This document shows positions 1 through 6,361 of a stretch of DNA of 10,646 nt, piece by piece. Every line of letters starts with the position of its first letter. Within the stretch, counting starts at the first letter, position 1. The translations under genes and the position numbers were made by a program. Under the pieces are notes generated by a model. The model had not been told where the DNA came from and did not search any database. It worked only from the letters and a program-made list of their open reading frames with translations. Source of the DNA: Euperipatoides rowelli (taxonomy: Eukaryota > Onychophora > Udeonychophora > Euonychophora > Peripatopsidae); NCBI GenBank assembly GCA_003024985.2, contig PXIH01S0000871.1; one strand, written 5' to 3'.

Positions 1-692
1 TTTTTAAAAATCTCTTGTTTGAATGCTTTCATTGAAACAGAAGATATTTTTCAAGAATACTGTATATAAAGGATTTTTAGCTTTACCCCCCTTCCCTCCC
101 TTCCCCCCCCCCAAAGAAAATTGAAACCCTGGTCCCCCACATCATAATTTGGGACCGGGGACTGGAAATCCAGACGGGATCCGTACATATTTTGATATAT
201 AAAGATTTGTTAAGCATATTTTTTGGTTGTATTAATGTTCTGTTGAAGTTTGCTTGGCCTACAGGCCTCTTGTCCAGGCCTACAAAGCCCCTGCTCTCAT
301 TAACCCTGGTCATAACTCTTGTGGAGTTTTTTTCATAAATGGATTCCCCTGATCCTTGGTCCTATGTGGGGGTCCTGGTTATATATTTTATTATTTTAAA
401 TTTACATATTATTTTTTAATCTACTTCCTGATTCCAAGCCTGAAAATAACAGCTTTGGATTTTTTTTTTAAAAAAACAACAACTCTTTATATTATATATT
501 TAGAGCTAATTAATTATCTACAGTAACTTAAACTAATGATGTATAACCTCTTGTGTTGATAATTTATTTTGTTAAATCTTTTTTTCAAATATGCCAAATT
601 ATTACTGTTTCTTTTGTTTCCCCATACCAAAATAACTTTCAAGCCGTAAATAAAAAAAACACCACGAACATCAACTAGTGTTGTATATTAAG
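1..692. other. Non-coding AT-rich stretch with C-rich run
   Basis: I see no gene here. The stretch is AT-rich apart from a pyrimidine-only C-rich tract at about 86-112 and a GC-richer patch at 125-180. The patch contains two adjacent hairpins: a 10-bp stem with one wobble pair (127-136 with 151-160) and a 5-bp stem (162-166 with 169-173). The long minus-strand reading frame at 83-313 has no recognisable domain and is partly translated low-complexity sequence. Confidence 0.6.
125..380. mobile_element. Possible degenerate MITE with imperfect inverted ends
   Basis: The bases at 125-142 (aaccctggtcccccacat) recur inverted at 364-380 (atgtgggggtcctggtt). Both share AACC, then CCCCCACAT, around a diverged 4-5 nt core. 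The span of about 255 bp without coding capacity fits a small non-autonomous DNA element. I cannot see a convincing target-site duplication, and the region is partly low complexity, so chance similarity is a real alternative. Confidence 0.3.
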
Positions 693-964
693 GCCTAATG
701 GAAGCAACGAATTATGAACTTTTGAAGTGCATAGTGCCCGCTGATTGGTTAATGGTTGATTAACAGTATGGCGGACGTAAATTCTGTTAAAATGATCAAA
801 ATTGACCAAAAAAGGATTAGAGTTGAGAGGCATAGTGGGTTTAATACATAGTAGAAGTTAGGGTTCAGGGTTAGGGAAAGGTTAGGACTGTAAATAATAA
901 AATAAAGCTGCTATCCATCTTTATCATGTGACTAAATGTTCATAATTTTTTGCTTCCGCTAGGC
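693..964. mobile_element. MITE-like element with 27-bp terminal inverted repeats
   Basis: The first 27 bases (693-719) and the reverse complement of the last 27 (938-964) match at 23 positions, sharing GCCTA, GGAAGCAA and AATTATGAAC blocks. Weaker similarity continues inward. The 272-bp interior has no open frame and includes a telomere-like run. This is the form of a non-autonomous DNA transposon or a long-stem fold-back element. I found no clear target-site duplication, so the superfamily cannot be assigned and the true ends may lie a few bases further out. Confidence 0.6.
858..876 (+). repeat. Telomere-like TTAGGG run
   Basis: The run reads TTAGGG, TTCAGGG, TTAGGG inside the MITE-like element, with a further GGTTAGG nearby. 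TTAGGG is the common metazoan telomere unit. Only two perfect units are present, so it may be chance or a relic. Confidence 0.35.
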
Positions 965-1704
965 GTGAGTGTGTTGTGTTGGACGAATCTCATGTAAAAA
1001 AATAGCCAATCCACTGTTTGTCACTGCGACAATTTTTAAAGCAAGCTCTATATTTTTTCTACAAAAACAACTGAAAATCAATAGAAAACAGCAAAGCCAC
1101 CACAATTTCCAGTGTAGCACATCCAATTGAAACTTATGTGTTTTAAATAGTAAACCATCCACTTCTGCCTCACATAAGATGGCCGCTCCTAAACATTACG
1201 CCAATTGGAGTCATTGACAGTTCAGGTTGTATAAGTCATTGGGTAAAGACTGAGTTATTAAGTTTTAAAAGTTTCCTTTTTTGTTCATTAGGTAATCCTG
1301 GCACCTTTCCGATTCCCTTTTTAATCACACCACCTGACTGCAAGATAAGTCAGTCCTTTTCCTGTAATGACAGCAATGTTTGTCAAAGTACTATTTTTGG
1401 CTCGCTCTTTTCAATCTCGTAGCTCCCATAGGAGAAACAAATATGAACTTACTGTAAATACATTTTAAGCTTGTCTTTTGATTTGCGGAATTATATGTTA
1501 AAATTCATGAAATTATAATTTTAAACAAAAAATAAATCTTGATATATTTTGATATAAACTGAGTGTCACCACCATTCTTAAACTAATATTCAAAATTATT
1601 ACTGTACAACCTTAAATTACAAATTGCAATTTTTTTTAAATTTTATTTGAATTGTCATTGTTTCTCACTTGGGGTCATTTAAGTTGAAAATTAATTTATG
1701 TGTT
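965..1704. other. Intergenic stretch, no gene recognised
   Basis: This is AT-rich sequence without a supported gene. A 67-codon minus-strand frame (959-1162) has no domain I recognise and reads into the end of the MITE-like element. A short AAGATGGCCGC motif at about 1176-1186 resembles a YY1 site, but nothing else supports a promoter. Confidence 0.5.
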
Positions 1705-1729
1705 AATATGTTAATGCTACTGAAAGGTG
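1705..1729 (+). repeat. Left copy of 25-bp direct repeat (target-site duplication)
   Basis: These 25 bases match 3636-3660 at 24 of 25 positions; the single difference is T1715 versus C3646. The pair brackets exactly the ribozyme-headed insertion. The last G (1729) could be target or element, so the duplication is 24 or 25 bp. Long variable duplications are typical of non-LTR retrotransposition by target-primed reverse transcription. Confidence 0.8.
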
Positions 1730-1828
1730 GGCCTTTAATGGCTCGGTGAAGTGAAGATGTACCTCTCCCGAGCAAAAGTCAACCCCACCTTCATGTGGTA
1801 AGGCCTATTACGCTAACGGGGTGATGAC
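1729..1828 (+). ncRNA. HDV-like self-cleaving ribozyme at element 5' end
   Basis: The sequence folds into the nested double pseudoknot of HDV-like ribozymes. P1 is 7 bp (1729-1735 with 1800-1806) and opens with the G-U wobble usual at the cleavage site. J1/2 (1736-1777) carries an extra 6-bp hairpin (1741-1746 with 1768-1773). P2 is 9 bp (1778-1786 with 1818-1828) with a 2-nt bulge at 1823-1824. P3 is ACC/GGU (1787-1789 with 1797-1799), closing a 7-nt L3 (1790-1796). P2 abuts P3 and P3 abuts P1 without linkers, as in HDV. J4/2 reads GCUAAC (1812-1817), matching the CNRA rule with C1813 as candidate catalytic cytosine. Predicted cleavage is between 1728 and 1729, at the end of the direct repeat. 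P1.1 is weak (AU with AU) and P4 is nearly absent, so activity of this copy is uncertain. Confidence 0.65.
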
Positions 1829-1995
1829 GACCGTGTATACCGGGATATGCATATAAAAATCTCTTTTAAGAACTGGTACGAATGGGGTAAATACCATTCT
1901 GTTGGTAAGAGGCTAATGGATATGGGATGGTGTTTCTATAATATTAGCAGAAAGGGGAGGATGGAAGGATGGTAAGTGGAACTTTAAATTGGTGG

Positions 1996-2048
1996 AGCAG
2001 GCACTATGGGAGATGATAATAGAAGGACTGGAGTCCTGATGCCGAGCC
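1996..2048 (+). repeat. Exon-like block, copy A
   Basis: This block, containing GGCACTATGGGAGATGATAA and ending GATGCCGAGCC, recurs at 2214-2265 with two or three substitutions in the core. Copy A is followed by a T and then the donor-like GTAAGT at 2050. It is best read as the last part of an exon of the retroposon transcript. Confidence 0.8.
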
Positions 2049-2049
2049 T

Positions 2050-2199
2050 GTAAGTTACATACTCTTAACTATCTTTAGGCGTAAGTTTNAAAATTTTTTG
2101 TTTTATTAAATCATTTCTATTAAAATTAGTCTATTATACATTTCTTAAATGCTGCTAGTGCTTGCCTTGCTTTGTTTTGGGTTTGTTTTGCACTTGTAG
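2050..2199 (+). other. Intron-like segment 1 (GTAAGT...TTGTAG, 150 nt)
   Basis: The segment begins with the consensus donor GTAAGT and ends with a T-rich tract and TTGTAG. It is AT-rich compared with the G-rich blocks on either side. Removing it joins GATGCCGAGCCT to CTAGGTGGATCC. That junction occurs, with one base changed, in the intron-free duplicate at about 2258-2279. This is internal evidence that the segment really is removed by splicing. Confidence 0.7.
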
Positions 2200-2285
2200 C
2201 TAGGTGGATCCAGAGCGGGCACTATGGGAGATGATAATAGATGGATTGGAGTCCTGATGCCGAGCCGCTAGGTGGATCCGGAGCT
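2200..2285 (+). repeat. Intron-free duplicate of the exon junction (copy B)
   Basis: After the acceptor, 17-18 bases (CTAGGTGGATCCAGAGC) are followed by a second copy of the upstream exon block, then directly by a second copy of the same bases (from 2267, CTAGGTGGATCCGGAGC). The copy reads GATGCCGAGCC-G-CTAGGTGG. Splicing of intron 1 predicts the same length with T at the central position. Copy B therefore looks like a piece of spliced RNA joined to an unspliced copy, as a reverse transcriptase jump would produce. Confidence 0.7.
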
Positions 2286-2435
2286 GATATTGGAGGTTGG
2301 AGGATAGGAGTGTGAATAGTGCCCTAGTTTCTGTTGCTATGCTACGAGGGTGGGGCTGACTTGATACCCTGGGAATAGGCGGGTGATGGTTGAGATGGCC
2401 TTCACCACTGATGGGTTAGCAACTGGATGGGCCAA

Positions 2436-2555
2436 GTATGTTGTGTTATTTTACAATTTAAGCTAAAGGTAGGTCGAATAAGAATATTTAAATAAATTGA
2501 TGTTAGTGCTTGTTTTGCTTTCTAGTGTTGTGTCGTTGCTTATTTGCTTTTGCAG
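2436..2555 (+). other. Intron-like segment 2 (GTATGT...TTGCAG, 120 nt)
   Basis: The donor-like GTATGT is preceded by CCAA. The segment ends with TTATTTGCTTTTGCAG, followed by CTAGGTGG, the same eight bases that follow intron 1. Its 3' half (from about 2504, AGTGCTTGTTTTGCTTT) resembles the 3' half of intron 1 (from about 2157, AGTGCTTGCCTTGCTTT), so the intron-exon unit itself appears duplicated and diverged. Confidence 0.55.
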
Positions 2556-2689
2556 CTAGGTGGCTGATCTGGATGGACAGTTGATGTAGAGGACTGGTGG
2601 AGCTGGTGCTGAGTGCCTGGTCAATGGAAGGTCTATGTTAACAGGGTGGTGCTTGGAGTGCCCGGGGAGGGCGCTGATCTGGCTTTAAA

Positions 2690-2833
2690 GTAAGAAAAAT
2701 AAATTGCTAATAAGGGGCTTTAAGGTGTTGGGATTTGGGTGCCTTTATATCTGGTAACCTGGATCGGAGAGGCTCCACGAGAATCAGGATCGAAAAGGCG
2801 ATGATGTGCGTGGTCCATAATTCCTTTCATCAG
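2690..2833 (+). other. Weak intron candidate
   Basis: A donor-like GTAAGA at 2690 follows CTTTAAA, and a pyrimidine-leaning acceptor TTCCTTTCATCAG ends at 2833. After the acceptor, a frame stays open from 2835 to a TGA at 2958-2960, in the same frame as the ATG at 2961. Unlike introns 1 and 2, no internal duplicate supports removal. Confidence 0.25.
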
Positions 2834-2960
2834 GCGATATGAACACCTTGGAGATTGGCAAGAAATATATATAACTGTGGTCTCTCTGATTGCTCCCTTT
2901 GGCTCCAAAGTCATGGTGATGACTCGAGAGAATAGGGCGGTGCTGAAGAACGTGGAGTGA

Positions 2961-3350
2961 ATGGTGGTCTTCTTGCTAGTGCAATATGGTAGCGCGTTCC
3001 TTCAAGGGTATCGTGACTGCTGGAGGGGAAAATATTTGGAGAAGAGTGATGAACATGAGGCAAAATTGCTGGGCACATGCAAGTCGATAGCTTGCAGACG
3101 GCGAAAGTATGGTTTTAGGAGATTGAAGATCGGCAGACCTTGCTACACATGGAATGACTTTGGCACAATGGATATTAGTAAGTATGGTATTTCGTTGGAG
3201 CGCTGGAAAGAGGCGGCCAAGGAGAAAGAAGAAATGGGGAAGTTGTCTAAGGAATTTCACAAGATCGTGGACACACCAGATGAGGAAGATACAACTCTAG
3301 CTAAGGAGGGGGGAAAGCAGCTAGAGAAGGGGATATGGAGAGAGAGATAG
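2961..3350 (+). CDS. Orphan ORF with LINE-polymerase-like C-terminal tail
   Basis: The frame encodes 129 residues rich in Lys, Glu and Arg. Around residues 55-95 it contains GRPCYTW, then a D two residues after the W, then DISKYGIS, then EAAKEKEEMGKL. Many LINE reverse transcriptases end in a tail of the pattern GRPxxxWxD, DLxxxGxS, AxDRxxWRxLV, and the order and spacing here are similar. The reverse transcriptase core is missing upstream. The same frame is open from 2805 to a TGA at 2958-2960, directly before the ATG, so the start may be artefactual. The frame ends 285 bases before the element's 3' end, where a LINE frame would be expected to stop. This is pattern resemblance, not proven homology; the function is otherwise unknown. 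Confidence 0.45.
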   Translation: MVVFLLVQYGSAFLQGYRDCWRGKYLEKSDEHEAKLLGTCKSIACRRRKYGFRRLKIGRPCYTWNDFGTMDISKYGISLERWKEAAKEKEEMGKLSKEFHKIVDTPDEEDTTLAKEGGKQLEKGIWRER

Positions 3351-3383
3351 CCACATGGTATGGAAGTGGTAGGTGACAGAGGG

Positions 3384-3461
3384 GTAAGTCATCTTGATTT
3401 ATTAATATTTATTAACCTTTATAATTGTATGTCTTGCTTCCTTTTTCCTGTTTGGATTCAG
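3384..3461 (+). other. Intron-like segment in the element's 3' region (78 nt)
   Basis: The segment starts GTAAGT and ends in a clear pyrimidine tract (CTTGCTTCCTTTTTCCTG) followed by TTTGGATTCAG. A possible branch site is TTAACC at about 3414. It lies between the stop codon of the 129-codon frame and the 3' end of the element, so it would be a 3'-untranslated-region intron. Confidence 0.5.
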
Positions 3462-3619
3462 TATGGGTGTCGTGTCTAGCTGAGGAAGCGGCTGACACTA
3501 GAAGACTGATTCCGAACAAACCCTCAGCCTCATGGTCTGCCTACTGCCATTGCACAATGATTCATGCTCCTGAATCNTGCCATACGGTATAGGTTGTCTG
3601 TTGGACTGGCATGTTGCCC

Positions 3620-3636
3620 TGATACCTGATACCTGA
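3620..3636 (+). repeat. TGATACC tandem forming the retroposon 3' end
   Basis: Two copies of TGATACC plus TGA abut the right copy of the direct repeat. Short tandem 3' ends in place of poly(A) are typical of several non-LTR clades, including RTE and CR1-type elements. The last A overlaps ambiguously with the direct repeat. Confidence 0.65.
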
Positions 3637-3660
3637 ATATGTTAACGCTACTGAAAGGTG
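3636..3660 (+). repeat. Right copy of 25-bp direct repeat
   Basis: Partner of 1705-1729, with one mismatch. Because the sequence continues TGTATC rather than GGCCTT, this copy shows the uninterrupted target. Confidence 0.8.
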
Positions 3661-4468
3661 TGTATCATATATTATTAATAAGAATTAAGGTGTGTGTAAT
3701 AATTTCTAAATTTGTGCATTGGTTTCAAGAAATTATTAGAGTTGTAGTAGTGTATGATCAGTTGTTTATTTGTGTATCTGGAGATGGGATGCAATACCTA
3801 TGCCATCATTCAAACTTTATATCTGTATTAAACTAATCTCATTTGTATAAGTCATGATGGAAAACATGTTGTTTTGTATGCTGTTACAATGTGCGTGGAA
3901 TTTGGACGTCAGTTGGCATGCACTCTAACTACCAGGGGAATAGTTAGCTTGGTCTGGGCCAAGAAGTGGGAGTCAAATCCTGTACTATTATAGATAGAGC
4001 TTACATAAAGCAATGGTGAAACAAAAGAAGGAAGTTTTGTCCAATGATGGAGGAGCGCTCTGCAGGACATGATGACCGTTGTCATATTACGGTAGAGAGA
4101 GAGAGAGAGCGTAAAATGTGTCAACTTGATGGACTGTCAGATTCGCAGGAAGAAAGGTGATAGCAAGGGGAAGCTAGAGGAGATTGGAGGAAGTCAGGGG
4201 AGAGGAAGGACGTTTGTTTTTACTTAGTGGAGAATGGTAGAAGTCGGGGAGGGAAATAATGTAAATGTTTTTTTTTATAACATGATGTGTGAGTATGAAG
4301 AAAAAAGTGGAAAAATGATTTACTAAACCATTGAGATGTATCTTTCCTGACAACATTAATTCGCTACAAATGCGACATAAATGTTTCGAGTGAAAATTAC
4401 TAAAGAAACCCACATTATATTAATTTGAAGATTACTACTTACTGAAACACAACACTATAATAGTAGTA
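3661..4468. other. Intergenic stretch, no gene recognised
   Basis: AT-rich flank. Short frames at 3639-3836 (+), 3909-4124 (-) and 4174-4413 (-) show no domain, no splice support and biased composition. A GA dinucleotide run lies at 4094-4109. Confidence 0.5.
4094..4109 (+). repeat. (AG)8 microsatellite
   Basis: Eight AG dinucleotides in a row. Confidence 0.9.
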
Positions 4469-5419
4469 ATGGAGCCGCAGCAATACAAGTTCTCAGAAAG
4501 AGTGATCCAGCTCAGAGACATGATCGATCCGTTATATAGTTAGACTTATAGTGCGCTACACCGTATCAACCAGGAGCCAAAATCTTTAGGAATATTGGAC
4601 AAGATTATACAGATTGAAACTTTCCATAATATAATGACAATATTTGTAAGTAGACTTTTTGCTTACTAATGAGGTAAGATACACCTATTTATGTTAAGAG
4701 TAATTTAATATGAGATAGCCTAGTTGACCATTCACAATTTGTTTAATGATGAATTTAAAATGTTTTCAATAGTTTGCAAAGCAAATAGTAATAATTAGTA
4801 TAGTGTTAAGGTTGTTTGTTTTTCTTTTTTTATATATGAATGTGAGCAATAGGGATCAATACAGATTCTGTTGTAAATGTAAGTTACAATTGATTTGACA
4901 GCTAAATTTGTTTATTTTAATATAATTTAGTAGTATAATTCAAGTAGGTATTACATTGTATTACATTGTATTACATTGTATTACATTGTATTATATTGTG
5001 ATCTAAATGTTCTGTTTGTGTTTATTATGACCCATAGTATATGCTAATCTTTAAATTGAAATACTCAACTTAAAGATTTTAATTTTTTATTTGACTTTGG
5101 CCTGTGGCCACTAAATTAAAGAAATGCATTGCTAAGTAAATAAGGGTTGGTGTGACTCCTTTCAGTTTTTAGTGCAGACAGTATTACTCCATTATTTTTA
5201 AGTCTTTTTTTCTCCTATGCATGACACACATATAGTTATGATTAATTGTATTGAGTTTATACTTTAAATTTTCATTGTCATTCTTGGAGATTGTCATAAT
5301 TTACAGTATGTAATGGCATGTGTTGATACAAATGTCATTGAACTTCATCCTTGTTCTAGGATGAGTGGTCAAGCTGCTATGCCTTACCGATTGGACTAAT
5401 GTTGGCAGGGTGCCATTAA
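4469..5419 (+). pseudogene. Candidate two-exon host gene or pseudogene, product unknown
   Basis: Exon 1 begins at ATG 4469 (MEPQQYKFSERV) and runs 59 codons to a donor GTAAGT at 4646, broken only by TAG at 4541-4543. The frame on both sides of the stop reads like ordinary protein, for example LHRINQEPKSLGILDKIIQ after it. The 714-nt intron 4646-5359 ends in TTGTTCTAG and is phase 0. Exon 2 (5360-5416) continues DEWSSCYALPIGLMLAGCH and stops at TAA 5417-5419. An AATAAA signal lies at 5834-5839. I do not recognise a family. The TAG could be a true inactivating change, a sequencing error, or a sign that the exon call is wrong. Upstream the frame stays open to 4424, so the start is only a guess. 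Confidence 0.4.
4951..5000 (+). repeat. 10-bp tandem repeat, (TTACATTGTA)4 plus a diverged copy
   Basis: Four identical 10-bp units (4951-4990) are followed by TTATATTGTG. It lies in the middle of the candidate 714-nt intron. Each unit contains the near-palindrome TACATTGTA. Confidence 0.95.
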
Positions 5420-5833
5420 ATCATGATTATATCATCATTGTGAGCAAATCTTCTGACCCATTTGGTAGTTGTAACGGTACTCTAGAGTTTCACTTTTGCC
5501 TCCCCTTGCCTTTGTTGTGATATTCACTTGTAAGTTTTTATTCCTTTATTTTATCTTAATTTTTGGTTTGTGATCATTTGAATGTATGATTTGATACTTG
5601 TGAATTGTATACATATACTTTATTTTAGTGAGTTGTTTTTCTTGTAAGTCCACCCCCTCCCCCAATCAATTGTGATGCCAATTCACATGCTCATGGCCCA
5701 TCCATTCAGTTAGTATTTAGTAATACCTACACCAAGGTATACAATACATCTGTCTAGGGGGTGTCCGTGACCATTGTGCATTGAAACACAATTGCAGTGT
5801 TGTCAGTTAAGTCATCAAAATTTTAATGTTCAA

Positions 5834-5839
5834 AATAAA
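5834..5839 (+). promoter_or_regulatory. Candidate poly(A) signal AATAAA
   Basis: Canonical AATAAA about 415 bases after the TAA of the candidate two-exon gene. The AT-rich context makes chance occurrence quite likely. Confidence 0.3.
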
Positions 5840-6050
5840 TCAAGATCCCCTTAAGGTTAGTATACACAATCTCTGTCTGATCATATCCAATTCAGTATCA
5901 ATGACTGCTTAAGCTATTGAAGGTGGTGTTTGATATGGATATAGGACTGCAGACAGACAGCACTCCCCACTCATGTTTGAGTTTTTTTTATTTATTTATT
6001 TAATATCAGCATTAAACTACATGTGAATGTTTTGAATGATTGAGCTCGTT

Positions 6051-6088
6051 CCCCCCCCCCCCCTCATTTTCCTTTCTTTTCCTCCCAG
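6051..6088 (+). promoter_or_regulatory. Strong 3' splice acceptor
   Basis: Thirteen C residues are followed by an almost pure pyrimidine tract (CCTTTCTTTTCCTCCC) and AG at 6087-6088. This is the best polypyrimidine tract and acceptor in the window on the + strand. It lies 24 nt before the LTR-element insertion site. Confidence 0.55.
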
Positions 6089-6107
6089 ATTGTGATTCAT
6101 CATCTTG

Positions 6108-6112
6108 CAGTG
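6108..6112 (+). repeat. 5-bp target-site duplication CAGTG, left copy
   Basis: CAGTG lies directly before the left LTR and again directly after the right LTR (10381-10385). Ty3/gypsy integrases commonly make 4-6 bp duplications, 5 bp being frequent. Confidence 0.95.
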
Positions 6113-6347
6113 TGTTGTGCCTTAACAAGGAAAATAATGCGGATTAAACTATTAAAGTAGTTTAATAGACTAAAAACAAATACAGATAGCATTTTAGAAA
6201 CGGGTTTATCGCAAGGTTTAACGTTCTAGGACTTACAAGTTCTAACTCAAAAACATAATATAAATGTGCATGCTGCATGTATAATAAAACGTGAGATTCA
6301 AAATCTGCTTCAGTTATACTATTTATATGAACTATCGATACAGTACA
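6113..6347 (-). repeat. 3' LTR (left in this window), 235 bp
   Basis: Begins TGTTGTG and ends CAGTACA on the + strand. It aligns along its length with 10154-10380, sharing long blocks such as CAAGTTCTAACTCAAAAACA. It carries an extra segment near 6138-6160 absent from the other copy; part of this forms an 8-bp inverted repeat (6144-6151 with 6158-6165). Confidence 0.96.
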
Positions 6348-6361
6348 TTATCATCCCTTCA
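6348..6361 (-). other. Polypurine tract next to the 3' LTR
   Basis: On the minus strand the bases immediately before the LTR read GAAGGGATGATAA, a mostly purine run suited to priming plus-strand synthesis. It directly follows the stop codon of the pol frame (6359-6361). Confidence 0.6.

Larger units (their letters stand above)
1729..3636 (+). mobile_element. Ribozyme-headed non-LTR-type retroposon, 1.9 kb
   Basis: The insertion is about 1.9 kb and lies between the two copies of a near-perfect 25-bp direct repeat. Its 5' end coincides with the start of an HDV-like ribozyme and its 3' end is a short tandem of TGATACC. In known families such as R2, RTE and some trypanosome elements, HDV-like ribozymes release the 5' end of the element RNA from upstream read-through transcript. 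Inside are GT-AG intron-like segments at 2050-2199, 2436-2555 and 3384-3461, a duplication that lacks the first intron, and a 129-codon frame resembling a LINE C-terminal tail. No reverse transcriptase core is present, so the copy is non-autonomous or internally deleted. The family is not one I recognise. A Penelope-like origin is an alternative because those elements can keep introns, but they usually carry hammerhead rather than HDV-like ribozymes. Confidence 0.7.
5420..6088. other. Possible 3' untranslated and intergenic sequence
   Basis: I see no coding region here. The stretch holds T-rich runs, a C13 homopolymer at 6051-6063 and, at its end, the strong pyrimidine tract and AG of a 3' splice site. 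Confidence 0.5.

Noticed and set aside
83-313. 76-codon minus-strand frame
   Set aside because: Ends in translated C-rich low-complexity sequence and has no recognisable domain.
959-1162. 67-codon minus-strand frame, hydrophobic in its first half
   Set aside because: No family resemblance, no splice or promoter support, and it runs into the MITE-like element.
1176-1186. YY1-like AAGATGGCCGC as a promoter
   Set aside because: A single short motif with no supported gene next to it.
1811-1832. Hammerhead-like GTGATGAC motif near the retroposon 5' end
   Set aside because: The essential first C of CUGAUGA is G here and no GAAA partner or stem III is visible; the HDV-like fold explains the region better.
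2720-2914. Minus-strand frame inside the retroposon
   Set aside because: Ribozyme, intron signals and the tail-like frame all place the sense on the + strand.
2976-3260. 94-codon minus-strand frame
   Set aside because: Antisense shadow of the 129-codon + frame.
3909-4413. Two minus-strand frames in the AT-rich flank
   Set aside because: One overlaps the GA microsatellite; neither shows a domain.
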